Shown piece after piece: positions 45,126 through 58,890 of a DNA stretch of 64,000 bases. Position numbers and translations under genes: made by a program. This DNA comes from Toxonevra muliebris (lineage: Eukaryota > Arthropoda > Insecta > Diptera > Pallopteridae), in NCBI GenBank assembly GCA_963691655.1, contig OY829330.1, positions 19,214,182-19,278,181 on the forward strand. The letters run 5' to 3'. Under the pieces are notes generated by a model, which worked only from the letters and a program-made list of their open reading frames with translations, was not told the DNA's origin and searched no databases. Position 1 is the first letter of the stretch. Each line of letters opens with the position of its first letter.

Positions 45126-45780
45126 TCGGATTTGTAATTGGTTAACTGATTCAAAAGATATTGATGAAAATAAGTAAGATTTTTAAGAAAATCAAATTTT
45201 TATTACGGCCGATTCTGTGGCCACGGAAAAAGAGTGAAAAACGATGCAAAACGTTTTATTTCTCTTCATCTACGTAAAGCTGAAACAAAAAACATAAGAC
45301 CAACTAGAGGAAAAGCGACCGAAAAATGAAAGTTATGAGCGATTGAGTGAAAAAATCCAACTCTCACTTTTTGTTTAATTTTTACAATTTATTTAGTTTA
45401 ATCGCTTGCTACATTTTTTTGTTTGTTTTTGTTGCTGTTGCTTTGTCGTCGGTTCCTTTTTGGGATCCGTTTCTTTCGTAAAGGAATAATTTGTAATTTG
45501 TCACAAAAATGGCGTTCAAATTCCAACAGTTGAGCTGAGCAAAAACACACAACTTCGCGTTCAGAAGACCCGCTCTCCTCTGTTGGGCAACAGTTGCGCT
45601 TTCTAAACGTAACCAATGGTTTGGTGAAATTTCTTGCCGTGTTCGTGACTTACGTCACTAAATTTTCCCGGAATGGAATTCAAATGCAAATAATAAATTT
45701 TCAGAGACATACTTACGCCTGTTAGAAATAAATAAAATGGTTAAAATAATGCAATAGGAAATGAACAAGAAAAAAAAAAG
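45126..45780. other. Interval without supported gene
   Basis: A 72-aa minus ORF (45398-45616) ends in a basic, asparagine-rich tail but has no known motif. No repeat partner noticed. I leave it as non-coding. Confidence 0.3.
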
Positions 45781-46090
45781 AAGAAAATTTGTAACAGCCA
45801 GCTGAAATGAATTCGAGGCCTCGTTTTCAACGGGTGTTAAATATATTAGGAAGTCTATGCTTTTGAAAAATCGTTGTATGTGTGGACCAACGAACACGCC
45901 TTCCTTGATTTTTGCTGTAGAAAGCTGTGAGAATTGGTTTCTCAAATGGGAGAATACTCGGCTTTTCTTATTTAAGACCTTCACAAAATTGAATGATGCC
46001 AAGTTTAATGTGCAACGTTGGAAGAACTACATTTTCTTTCTAGACAGGAGGGCTCGTATTTCATGTTGTCTTTGCCAATTGTGACGTTCT
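45780..46090 (-). pseudogene. Remnant of an insect multicopy mobile-element protein (KIKEGxFVGP family)
   Basis: The minus strand gives ALLSRKKM and a stop, then FFQRCTLNLASFNFVKVLNK, then LRNQFSQLSTAKIKEGVFVGPHIQRFFKS and a helical end. From memory, hundreds of insect proteins contain a LPPLHIKLGLxxxFVKAL...AKxKEGxFVGPQI block linked to mobile elements; the class is not named to my knowledge. Only about 100 residues survive, with one stop. It lies 700 bases upstream of pho on the opposite strand. Confidence 0.55.
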
Positions 46091-46319
46091 GCATTTCCAG
46101 CCAGTTTTTTCTTCTATATTGATGATCACTCGGCTTTTTCTGTTGACAACTCGAGATCTCTCACAAAGCAAAAGCTTCAAACATATTTAAATAATATGAA
46201 AACAAAAAAATGTAAAGAATGTATTGCAAGCGATTAAACTCAATCAACTACTCATAATTTTGTCACTTTCAATTTTCTTCTGGTTGGTCTTACTATTACG
46301 CCAAACTTTCATCTCATCC

Positions 46320-46510
46320 ACTTTTATTCTGTGGCATGACAGTGTAAGCCAACATCTTTGTACCAAATCTCAGTACTGTACTGTAAATGGTAGCGGAGAT
46401 ATATCGAAAAAACCATTTGAACTGTATGAAAGGTAGCACGCCCACTTGCATAAAAATACCACATTCTGCCCAATAACTATTACCAATATACCGCACCGTA
46501 CATACAGAAC
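46320..46510 (+). repeat. Diverged fragment related to repeat family A
   Basis: Contains ACCAAATCTCAGTACTGTACTGTA, a GGAGATATATC word, GCACGCCCACTTGCAT and ACCACATTCTGCCCAATAACTATT. These resemble words in family A (6594-7345 and 33926-34640), but the order is partly rearranged. Older or more distant member. Confidence 0.4.
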
Positions 46511-46559
46511 TACTGTTTTTAATGTGTTAATTTTAAATATAAGAGTGGTTTTTAATGTT

Positions 46560-46797
46560 ATAGACAGTTTTTAATATTTGCTTCTAGGAATTCCAGGTAA
46601 CTTCTACCAAAGATAAACAACTGATAGCAGCGTAAGTCTGCAATTTGTAGCAAACAAACTCAGGAATATATTTTCTTACCCATAATTGCAAACTACAATA
46701 TATAGAAAAGAAGAAATATTTATATATATGCATATAAATATTTATATGTACTAAGTAAATGACTATACCATAAAAATAGTAGCGAAAAAGAGGAAAA
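46560..46797 (+). promoter_or_regulatory. pho: pho 5' UTR and probable promoter-proximal region
   Basis: The sequence directly upstream of the pho start is AT-rich with TATATA runs near 46696-46745. AAAAATG at the start codon fits a fly translation start context. I cannot fix the transcription start. A 5' non-coding exon may lie further upstream, beyond the repeats at 46.3-46.5 kb. Confidence 0.4.
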
Positions 46798-49560
<2,763 letters not shown>

Positions 49561-50780
49561 TTTTCCATTATTTGGTTAATTTAGCATATAGAAAAACAAC
49601 AACGGACATTTTTTAATAATATTTATTTATAAATTTAATTTTCACAGCTTTAGTTCATTACGCTTGTTTTACAAAACGCTGTATAGTTCAGTACAAAAAA
49701 AGTAACTTAAGACGCATATAATTCATCAAATGAGTTTTCATCTTAAAAGTAATATACTAAACTAAAAAGGAACAGTTTTCATGAGCATCAAGTTTCATTA
49801 TATGCAAGAGGCACAAAGCTCTATTTTGTGCTTCTCGCACAAGCTTTAGTTACATTTTGAACAGGAACAGAATTTATTTGTTCAGTATTCTAATCATCAG
49901 TCGGCATTACATTTTTAATATTATTTGCACCGACGTAGTAAAAGTTGGTATTTGTAAGCCCATCAGTTAATTGGCTTTCGACAAAGACAGATTTTTTTTA
50001 GAAAAAAATTGCGAGCCCCCTAGGCTTTTGTTTTATTTAAAACATGTTGTGAGTTTAATTGACATAAAAAAATCATATTTAATATTCCAAAATATTCAAG
50101 AATATTTTTGCATTGCCGAATTGGTCCTCGAACTTGATGCACAATATTTTTCCCATGATTTTGCTTTTTTTGTGCATACACTTTATGGTTATTTTCTGTT
50201 CACAAATCGGATGCCTCCATTGACAAACTTACATCTTCCAAACTTTCGTTTTGTCCGGTTGGTTGTCTTCGTCTCTAATCAACAAGAAATTTTTCAGTTT
50301 CCTGATCATTCAATTACTTTATCGTGCTCATTTCGCATTCCAACAACAAAAACTATAACATATAACGAAGCATGCCCTTTCAGGGTTAAAAGCAAAAATC
50401 CTAAAAAATTTAGTGGGCGTAGTTTTAGGAAGCCGGAAATGTTGAATAATGTATTTGTTGTTAAATATTTTGTTTGAAAATTCAAATTCTTAGTTACTCA
50501 CTGCTAGTTTTTTTTCTGACTGGTATGACGGGAAGTATTTTATTTTATTTTTCTTCAAATTTAATAACTAATTAATGAATTCATTTTCAAAAATTTTTGG
50601 CTTTGACAGTCGCATCATAACTTATGCATTTTTTTTAAAGCTTAAGTTATGAGTTATAAACGACGTGATAAAATGTAGCAACAAAAAATTATTAAGGTGG
50701 TGATTATAGCCGTTTTGATGCAGGCTGTTTAAAGACACGCTTTGGAACTGGAGGGTTAATTGCTATATATTATTAATGCG
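49561..50780 (-). other. Interval with weak minus-strand coding traces, unidentified
   Basis: Minus-strand frames read QLTDGLTNTNFYYVGANNIKNVMPTDD and a stop near 49895, and further upstream (about 50270) KNFLLIRDEDNQPDKTKVWKM. They are broken by stops and I recognise no family. The + strand 168-aa ORF (49971-50477) has no motif. Could be a decayed gene or transposon. Confidence 0.25.
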
Positions 50781-50789
50781 ATTTTTGTA

Positions 50790-51150
50790 CAGAGTTTAAT
50801 CTTCAATTATTTGGAGATGCCGGTTGACAAGTTTTGTGAAGCGTGTCCAATTTCCTTTTACTGGGAGGTGATATGAACTTAAGTCATTACTCACAGTGGT
50901 GTCCAAAATCTGAGCTAGAGTATTTGTCAAATAAAAATCTAGGACTGAGACCTTGTTTCTTGCGTTCGTTGGCACATAAGATTGATAGCGTGGATATTTT
51001 ATGAAAATGTTGCTAGACTCTGTATGGCTATGTAGTATGTTCCTCCAGCAATTTGCGCGTATACAATCCCAGCTATTAAGGCCACCACCGAGTAGGTACT
51101 TATTAGAGCCGCATGTAAGCCTTAAGATCTCAGCGGTATAGATTTTCTTT
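50790..51150 (-). pseudogene. Jockey-group LINE endonuclease fragment
   Basis: Minus-strand translation from about 51100 reads YLLGGGLNSWDCIRANCWRN, then a stretch like the usual IxYPxxxSxxP segment, then VSVLDFYLTNTL and later SSYHLPVKG. This is the GDLNS...LDFxLTN...SDHLPV order of LINE endonucleases, but the catalytic D of GDxN and of SDH are replaced. No flanking RT was found. Relic. Confidence 0.6.
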
Positions 51151-51169
51151 TTTGTTTAAATTTAGAATG

Positions 51170-51263
51170 TTCAGTGGCAGAAATAGTTAACACCTGCGAT
51201 GGTTTCGGAATGCAAAGAGTGACAGAACTTTATTCATGTTCGAAATATTACATGTACATATAT
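51170..51263 (+). repeat. Dispersed repeat carrying the 51.26-kb insertion, left flank
   Basis: ATGTTCAGTGGCAGAAATAG through CATGTTCGAAATATTACATG matches 62580-62670 closely (AATAGTTAACAC.TGCGATGG, GCAAAGAGTGACAGAACTTT). The right flank of the insertion (TATATGTTTGTCTG) continues the same repeat, so this locus is the occupied version of the 62.6-kb sequence. Confidence 0.75.
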
Positions 51264-52368
51264 CCAATTTTTTGGTCGTTAACGTTACAGTCGTACGCAT
51301 ATTTTTGCAAATATGTCGAAAATATCTCATGAAACCGATTTTACACTGACATGAAAATAGGCCTCAAGGCCTACATTTCATGTGAACAAACTTTTTTTTT
51401 TAACTTTCGTCGTTTCAGAGATATAACCGTTTTAAGTGGTTTTTAACGTTACATTTTTTGGCAAAAAAAGTTAATAAAAAACTCACATTAGTTTTCTTAT
51501 TGGGAAATACCTTGAATATGTTAAGAGTCAAAAAATAATATAAAACGCAACGGCTATTTCTCCCTATGTTCATGCAATACTATACAAATTATTTTCTTAT
51601 AAATTCTCACATAAAAATTTAACTATGAAAGTACAACTCTGTCGCAAAAAGATGAATATTATCAAAACAAATGTTTTCCCAATTGTCAAAGTTCCTCTTG
51701 CTTGTCAAAATGCATCTACCTTCTTAATTCTTCTGCCTTTAATTTGTTGAGATTGATTTTGCAAATGCGAAAACGTTTAGCTTTTGTTGTTCTTTTCATT
51801 ATAGCAGTAGATTCAAATACATTTGAATTGTTTATGTTTTTCATAGTACCATGTTGTCAACAGTTGGCATTATTATTGTATCGAGTCATCTCTTTCTTAC
51901 TCATTGCAGATCTGTCATTTATGTTCTATTGTACACAAATAACGCACACACGTATTCTAAAAAATAATCACTTAAAAAATTGTTTTCAGTAAATTAATGT
52001 TTAATTTGAAATCCCTCAAACAAATTTGAGGGATTTTCAACATTTTTCATTTTCATCTCTTTTGTTTTTCACTTCGCTATGTAATAACCCCAAATGGAAG
52101 CATTGTGGTTGTGGAATTGAATAGTTTCTGTCCTCGTTCTTCTTCTTATTTTTCTTTTTTCCCGTCCCCACTTTCTGTTTCCTGTTCAGTTTACCCCTCA
52201 AAACGCCGCCAAAGAAGTTTCACTTCAAAAAAGTTTTTTTTTGACATGAAATGAAGGCCTATTTTCATGTCAATGTAAACAAAAATTTGGTTTCATGGGA
52301 TATTTTCGACATGTTTGCCAAAATATGCGTACGACTGTAACGTTAAAGACCAAAAATCGGTCATATAT
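51256..52368. mobile_element. 1.1-kb TIR element with near-8-bp target duplication
   Basis: The element spans 51264-52360. Ends read CCAATTTTTTGGTCGTTAACG and its inverted counterpart. The inverted similarity continues for about 130 bases through CGTTACAGTCGTACGCATATTTT, GTCGAAAATATC and a TGACATGAAAATAGGCC block. Flanks are ACATATAT (left) and TCATATAT (right), an 8-bp duplication with one mismatch. A sequence without the insert exists at 62.6-62.7 kb. No transposase; the 96-aa ORF at 51702-51992 is hydrophobic and unmatched. Confidence 0.75.
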
Positions 52369-52640
52369 GTTTGTCTGCCTGTGATATTAAATAGGTACAG
52401 ATATGTAAATTTATTGTTCATTTTGAACACCTTTCTTGAACAATAATTTTAGTTTTATTTATTAGTTATACAATGCAATATGTGATTTTAAGCCAACTAT
52501 ACTCATGAAAATAGAATATTCGGACTTTATTTATTTATTTATTTAGTCTATGGAATTTACATCCTTACAGACTAGGTATAACAATTCAACTAATAATAAT
52601 AAATTGAAGTGCAAATTTATACAATAATACAGACTTAATG

Positions 52641-55631
52641 CTAGATAGTTTCTATGAGAAGCATTTTAAAACTTTTTTTTGCAATTGAAAAATCTAAAAA
52701 ATGTTCTTCAGCGATTCTATTATATATCGTTAAAGCCCTGGTAATGGGTTCATTTGAGGCATAATTAGCTTTGTGGAGATTTACGTTAAATGTATGACAT
52801 AGACGCAAATTCCGCGCAGGTACTTTAAAAGTAATCAATTCTAATAAATACGAGCAGTCAATATTGCCACAGATAATGTCATATACAAACATTAATGAGA
52901 GAGTTGCTCTTCTAGTTTCAAGCGATTTTAAGCTCAAAAGCAAGCATCGCGCATTATAGGATGGAAGTGGTTCCACAAAATTTAGGGATCGCAAAGCGTA
53001 TTTAATGAAAATTTTTTGAATACGCTCGAGACGGTTGGAATGTACAGCATAGAACGGGTTCCAAATAAATGCTGCATATTCTAGCTTTGAGCGGACAAAA
53101 GAACTATATAGCAACTTATGTGTATATGGGTCCTTGAACTCAGAGCTATTTCGACGAACAAATGCCATAACGGAGTAAGCTTTTGGAATAATGTAATTGA
53201 GATGCTGCACAAATGAAAGGCAAGAGTCAAAAATAACTCCAAGATCCAATATTTCCTTTAGCGAATTGAGACAGTTATTAGCAATACTAAATGAGGATGA
53301 GATTGGGTTGCGCAGTCTAGAGAAAGTAATATGCGAACATTTAGTATAATTAAGATGTAAATGATTGGCTGTACACCAATTAACAAAATTATTGAGTTCA
53401 GATTGTAAGATGTTAATGTCCGATAAATTTCTAATGGCAAGATATAATTTTAAGTCGTCAGCATATAAAAGATAATTTACTCTAGAGAAACAACCCCCCA
53501 CGTCATTAATAAATAATATGAATAGTAAGGGACCAAGTATACTACCCTGGGGGACACCAGATGTTGCTATGAAAGACTTTGACCTTACTCCATCAATCAA
53601 TACATAGCAGCATCTTTGATGAAGGTATGATTTGATCCATTGCAGAAACGTAGAATGGAAACCCATTTTTAACAGCTTAGAAATCAGAATACTATGCGAA
53701 ACTTTGTCAAAGGCTTTCGAGAAGTCAGTGTATATAGTGTCAACTTGGCAGCCTGATTCAAATGAAGTGATACAATATTTTGTGAAAACTGCAAGATTGG
53801 TTACAGTTGAGCGACCTAACACGAAACCATGTTGATTCGGAGAGATCAATCTTTTTACTGCAAAAAATACTTTGTCTTTGACAATGCTTTCAAAAAGTTT
53901 TGATATAGTTGAGAGCTTAGAGATGGGTCTATAATTAGAAATATTACACTTATTACCTTTTTTTAATACAGGCGAAACTAAAGCAACTTTCCATTTGTCA
54001 ATAAAAATACCAGTGCTGAGTGATTTGTTAAAGATAAGTTTCAATGGCGTAACAAGAGAGTCAGCACATTTTTTTATTAACAATGGCGATACACCATCAA
54101 TATCTAATTTAGAGGAATTTTTAAGATTTATGATCCCATTTATAACATCTGCATCTGTTAGTATTAACGAACCGAAATCAACAGATGATACAATATTCAA
54201 CAAATTAGAATCATCCACTTCGACTTGAGGATCAAAATTAGCCAGGAAATAATCAGAGAAAAGATTAACAGTATCATGGATAGAGTATGATACTTTATCA
54301 TCCAAGAACATAGAACTAGGCATACTGGAGCAGGTTTTTTTGCTCTGCACAAAATTCCAGAATGTTTTTGGATCCAATTTAATTGATTTTTCAAATTGCA
54401 TGATATATTGATTGTATAAAAATTTATCTAAACAATTAAATTCACGTGAATAATATTCATATTTTGATTTATGAGTGGCATTATTAGTTGCTGTATATAA
54501 TTTATAAAATTTATTTCGACGGTTCTTAAGTTTTTTTAGGCCAACAGTATACCAGGGCAATTTATAAACTTTTTGTTTCTTAAAGGGAACATTTTTAGTA
54601 AAAATCTGAAAAACATTTTTAAGAAATAGTTCAAAGCAGTGAGAGACATTGTTTTGATAAAACATGTACTCCCATTGAATACTGTTTAACAAGTAATTAA
54701 TATCATCAAAATTACATAAATTGAAATTAAAATTACAACTGATATTATCTTGAGGAAGTTTGGGATAAATATAAAATTCAATTTCTAAGACTAAAGGGAC
54801 ATGATGCATATCAGAAGATGAAATTGGAAAACTACATTTATTTAGTTCATACTTAAGATTATCATTAATGAAAATTAGGTCAAGTAATCTATTTAGCTTA
54901 TTGTGAAACGAATTAATTTGAACTAAATCTGCAGAAAACAAACTGTCAATAAAATTTATTTCATGTGCATGATTTATATTACTGGGTGTTAATACTGTAG
55001 CATTAGATAAGTACGACCACTTAACCATATTTAAATTGTAATCCCCAAGTATAACAAGATGACAGTTCTCACCACTATCAGCCGAAATGTGGGTTATATT
55101 TTCAACATGAGCAGCATAAACGGCATCAGAGCTGTTAGGCGGGATGTACGAAGCACATATTTTTAACATACCTAGTGGACTTGAAACTGATACACTAAGC
55201 TGGTCCAAAAGAGTATCAGAGTTATGCAGGGATATTAACGAAGATTGTAACACACGATTGATAGCTATGAGAACACCACCACCTCTATTACAGCCAGTCG
55301 TTACAGCATCACGATCCTTACGATAGACGTGATATAAGTTAAGATCACAAATTTCACCATCAAAAAAATCCATATTTAGCCATGTTTCAACGAGAATTAT
55401 TATATCATAGTCGGCCTGAGAAATAGCTGCGTATATGGTCTTCAGTTTTGTCCTCATTCCAGATACGTTGTGATAGTATAGTTTTAGGTTGTTTATTTGT
55501 TTATGATTACCCAAATTATTATTACTCGGGCCATTAGACTGACAGTAAGGTTGAGCAATTGTATTAATTGCTGTATTCGTTATGGATCCAATAAAGGAAT
55601 ACCTTTCTTTTGAAAAAAAAGAAACGGGCAC
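52641..55631 (-). CDS. CR1-like LINE ORF2, intact endonuclease-reverse transcriptase
   Basis: This 996-residue ORF is unbroken. The endonuclease (about residues 45-290) shows YYHNVSGMRTKL, VETWLN, RGGGVLIAI, VILGDYNLNMVKW, LLDLIFIND and SDMHHVPLV. The RT contains NYRPISKLSTISKLFE, NQHGFVLGRSTVTNL, YTDFSKAFDKVSH, SGVPQGSILGPLLFILFINDV and the catalytic LLYADDLKLYL, followed by a complete thumb (LGVIFDSCLSF, SFVRSKLEYAAFIWNP). All catalytic motifs are present. The ATG at 55631 overlaps the end of ORF1 by about 50 bases in another frame, suggesting coupled translation. Potentially active if ORF1 is supplied. Confidence 0.9.
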   Translation of the reverse strand: MPVSFFSKERYSFIGSITNTAINTIAQPYCQSNGPSNNNLGNHKQINNLKLYYHNVSGMRTKLKTIYAAISQADYDIIILVETWLNMDFFDGEICDLNLYHVYRKDRDAVTTGCNRGGGVLIAINRVLQSSLISLHNSDTLLDQLSVSVSSPLGMLKICASYIPPNSSDAVYAAHVENITHISADSGENCHLVILGDYNLNMVKWSYLSNATVLTPSNINHAHEINFIDSLFSADLVQINSFHNKLNRLLDLIFINDNLKYELNKCSFPISSSDMHHVPLVLEIEFYIYPKLPQDNISCNFNFNLCNFDDINYLLNSIQWEYMFYQNNVSHCFELFLKNVFQIFTKNVPFKKQKVYKLPWYTVGLKKLKNRRNKFYKLYTATNNATHKSKYEYYSREFNCLDKFLYNQYIMQFEKSIKLDPKTFWNFVQSKKTCSSMPSSMFLDDKVSYSIHDTVNLFSDYFLANFDPQVEVDDSNLLNIVSSVDFGSLILTDADVINGIINLKNSSKLDIDGVSPLLIKKCADSLVTPLKLIFNKSLSTGIFIDKWKVALVSPVLKKGNKCNISNYRPISKLSTISKLFESIVKDKVFFAVKRLISPNQHGFVLGRSTVTNLAVFTKYCITSFESGCQVDTIYTDFSKAFDKVSHSILISKLLKMGFHSTFLQWIKSYLHQRCCYVLIDGVRSKSFIATSGVPQGSILGPLLFILFINDVGGCFSRVNYLLYADDLKLYLAIRNLSDINILQSELNNFVNWCTANHLHLNYTKCSHITFSRLRNPISSSFSIANNCLNSLKEILDLGVIFDSCLSFVQHLNYIIPKAYSVMAFVRRNSSEFKDPYTHKLLYSSFVRSKLEYAAFIWNPFYAVHSNRLERIQKIFIKYALRSLNFVEPLPSYNARCLLLSLKSLETRRATLSLMFVYDIICGNIDCSYLLELITFKVPARNLRLCHTFNVNLHKANYASNEPITRALTIYNRIAEEHFLDFSIAKKSFKMLLIETI

Positions 55632-56778
55632 ACCTTAACATTAGCAGGCCATAGTGCTGGGTTCAGCAGTTTGTTGTAATGTGACGAAGAGATGCCAAGT
55701 TTAAAGCTTACTCTTTTTAAAGAATCAGCAGCAACACCTCTCTTTATTAGTGTGCGGCAAAAAATTAGAGAAGCATCAATGTCTGCATGTTTCGAGACAT
55801 AATCAATTATGTTTTCTTCAGAAACGGAGGGCTTAAAAAACGATAAGTGGAGCCATTTCCAACGAACAGCAACACCAAGCTCACTGTTTGAACTACTCCC
55901 AACAACAATCGCATTGTTTTTGATTCGTTTTCTTATTACACCATTAGTGATCGGAGAAGCAACAGCAAGATCAGAAGAATGTTTAACAGCAGAGGCAGCA
56001 GCAGCAGCATAAGAGAGAGGTAAACTAATGTTAGCATCAGCAACGGTAGATTCAATAGCAACAGATTCGGCATGTGAGAGAGCAATACAAGCACCAATTT
56101 CGCTGTCATCATTAATGACGACAATATCAGCGTCAACGCTATCATTATCCATAGCATTATCTATAGTAGCTGAAGAGCCAGAGTTAGTTATTTTTGGCTG
56201 CGTAGAATTAGGCTGCGAACATGATTTAATGACAGGAGCTTTCGTTAAATTGCGCGAGAGTGGTTGAGAAGAACGAGCAATAGATAGAGCACTGGCATTA
56301 TTATTACCGTTTTTATTTGACGAGTGAACGAGTGCAGGCGAGTTAGATGTTATGCTCTTTCGACCAGCATTGGAGCATTGGATAGCAATTGCATTCGATT
56401 AGGTTCAATGACCTTAGCTTTAGAGCGCGTGTAAATTTTGTTTATAGTAGTTGGTGTATTATTAGTTGTTGTATTATAATTATTTGAGGTGTTACCCAAA
56501 TCAGCTGGGATAGATGACTGCGTGTTGTTGAAAGAATTTAGAAATTCACTTAGCACATTCAAGTTATTCCGGACTTCATTTATTTTGGATTGCGAAAATG
56601 GAGCGGGGCGATTGGTACAACCATCGCATCTATAGACAATATTTTTATTGATCTTTATTATATTTAAAATATTAGAGTTTAGCTTAGAGCACTTAATATG
56701 AACTTTGAGATAGCAGACACCACATGTAATGTTTTCATCTGCTAAGCAGTGCAAGTTACATTTTATGCAAATCATAAT
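55580..56778 (-). pseudogene. CR1-like LINE ORF1, one frameshift
   Basis: The probable start is MICIKCNLHC (56778), opening a PHD-like Cys/His set (CIKCNLHCL, CGVCYLKVHIKC, CDGC). Then comes a low-complexity Asn/Thr region with ARSKAK-like basic residues. The frame shifts once near 56350-56390. It continues through a Ser/Ala-rich stretch to RWKWLHLSFFKPSVSEENIIDYVSKHADI, VSFKLGIS and NPALWPANVKVCPF, the C-terminal domain seen in CR1-like ORF1 proteins. Ends LLDP at 55580. Confidence 0.75.
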
Positions 56779-57083
56779 GGCGAATATGCCAAAATAAAAA
56801 GTTTTTAAAATGTTTATTATTTTCTTGTTTAAATATAATGTAAGACAGAGAGCAGAAAAAATGCGACCGAACACAATGAGAGTAATTTTCCGAATGAATA
56901 AATTTAATTAATTTTAATTCAATTTTATCCATGCTTATTCATAAACCAAAAATAAAGTTATCCCTTTTTATTTAAACATACATTTCAAAATTTAAGTTTA
57001 ATCCATTTTAATTCAATTTTATACCAAACTTATTTTTAAAAATATATATATCATATTTCGATAAAAACTTCCATATTTAATTA

Positions 57084-58890
57084 TTATTTTAAACCAATAT
57101 TATTTGTAAAATTATTCAGTTTTTGAGCTACGACTCCCTTCGTTAAAATGTAAGCAAGCATTTCCTTAGTCGACAAATAATTTAATTCAATTTGCTTACT
57201 ATCAAGGTTTTCGCGGACAAATTTAGTTTTTATGTCTACACGTTTTGTACGAGGTGAATGCGAATTATTGAGTGCAATGTGCATAGCACTTTTGTTGTTG
57301 CAGTGTAGAATCATGGAGTTGTTGTGTTTTCGAGCAATTCGCCTTCAAGTCGTTTCAACCAAACGGGCTATTGAATTGCCATAACGACTGACATGAATTC
57401 AGCTTCTGTGGATAACAAGGCAATTGTCTTCTGGCGCTTTGTAGCCCATGAAATCGCCTCAGATTGAAGTGTAAAAATGTACCCTGTAGTTGAGCGCCTC
57501 TCATATACATCACTGACCCTATCGGCATCACAATAATCAGTCAATTCGCCATGTTTCTTGCAATACACGACACCCATATCAGCTGTATGCTGAGTGCATT
57601 TAATGCAAAACATATATTTGGTCGTGTGACCTGCGCTGCGAATAGTAAACAACCAATAGCTTGCATATATGGCACATTAACCATCTCTTACTTATCGGCT
57701 TCACTTTTTGGACACATTTCTGCAGTCAACTTCTGATTGCAGTCAATTGGAGTAGCTGTTGAGTTGCAATCCCCCATGCCAACACGCTTTAAGATATTTG
57801 CGACGTATTGAGATTGATAAATTTTAATTTCATCTTGCAATCTTGAAATGCAAATACCCAAGATCGACGAAGCTACGCCCATATCTTTCATCTGAAATTT
57901 ATTTGCCTTCTCAGTCAAAAAATCAGTACGTCGCAAACGTCAGTACAACATTTCACCATTTGTTATGTGATAATAGATGCATTGACCTACATTGCTTCTT
58001 ATTAGACCCGTTTTCACCAAAACTTCATTTAACGTTTCATTCCAGACCCATCTAGCTTGCTTCATACCGTACATTGATTTCTTAAGTTTGCAGAACCTAC
58101 CGGAGCCGTCATCGAAGCCTACAGGTCGAGCCATATAAATTTCCTCTTTTAAGGTGCCATTGAGAAATGCTGTGATAGCATCCATTTGGTGGATCAAGAG
58201 ATCGTATCTGGCAGATAAAGCAATTAAAAAACGAATTGATTCATACCTGACAACAGGAGCAAAGGTTTCATGATAGTCAACCCCTTTCTTTTGAGAAAAC
58301 CATTTGGCTACAAGCCTTCCTTTGAATTGAACTACAACTCCGTCTACATTTCTTTTTGTTTTAAATACCCAGTTTGATGATATTGCTTTCTTGTGTTTCG
58401 GAATTTCAGTCTGTGACCAAGTTTTTTTCAGCACCAACGATTAAAATCCATCAGACATTGCAGCTTTCCATTCATCTGCATTTGACGACCCCATTGCTTC
58501 ACTTACGTTTGATGGATAAGTTGACACAAAATCATATAACTTCTGTGCATAAGACGTCTGCGGCAAAGATGCATTTCTTTCCAATCGACGAATCTCTTCG
58601 TTTTCATGCAGCACACTGAAGTTGGCAGGAGGAAGATACGCGCTCACCAATGATGAATTTTCAACAGTGTCTTCAAAAACATCGTCGTTCTCACTATCTA
58701 TCTCGCTAGTTGCCAATTCGGTACCGCCTGTATTCTCTCTTCAATTGACAACTGCACCACTGTCATCATCGAGTATAATTGGATTAAATGTACTGCTGTT
58801 CCGCATATGACTATAATTAACATTTTCAGTGAAAACAACATCCCTACCAGTTCTGTCGAAGGTACTCCGCTCAAATCTCATTCCTCCTGT
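57084..58890 (-). pseudogene. Copia-type pol: reverse transcriptase and RNase H, decayed
   Basis: From 58890 the minus strand reads the post-integrase linker (TGRDVVFTENV), then MATSEIDSEN...EWKAAMSDGF. Next comes the RT (58437-57940: ISSNWVFKTKRNVDG, KGRLVAKWFSQKKGVDYHETFAPVVRYESIRFL, MDAITAFLNGTLKEEIYM, SMYGMKQA). The YVDD block that should follow is lost at a frame break near 57940. Then KANKFQMKDMGVASSILG and RNase H (YCDADRVSD, STTGYIF, STEAEFMS, HIALNNSHSPRTKRVDIK, LAYILTKGV). The order matches Ty1/copia. Several breaks. Confidence 0.85.

Larger units (their letters stand above)
52500..56880 (-). mobile_element. CR1/Kiri-like non-LTR retrotransposon, young copy
   Basis: Minus order: 5' end near 56880, ORF1 (56778-55580, one frameshift), ORF2 (55631-52641, intact) and a 3' UTR ending in TAAA repeats (complement of 52530-52545). 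A PHD-like finger at the start of ORF1, the WP-containing C-terminal ORF1 domain and an RT without RNase H place it in the CR1-like part of the Jockey superfamily. I cannot decide between CR1, Daphne and Kiri by eye. The element at 23.6-28.6 kb is a different family. Confidence 0.8.

Noticed and set aside
45398..45616. 72-aa minus ORF with a basic, Asn-rich end, possible divergent gene to pho
   Set aside because: No motif, no splice partners and it sits among relics.
49971..50477. 168-aa + strand ORF downstream of pho
   Set aside because: No acceptor in phase with pho, AT-driven composition and no resemblance to Pho C-termini.
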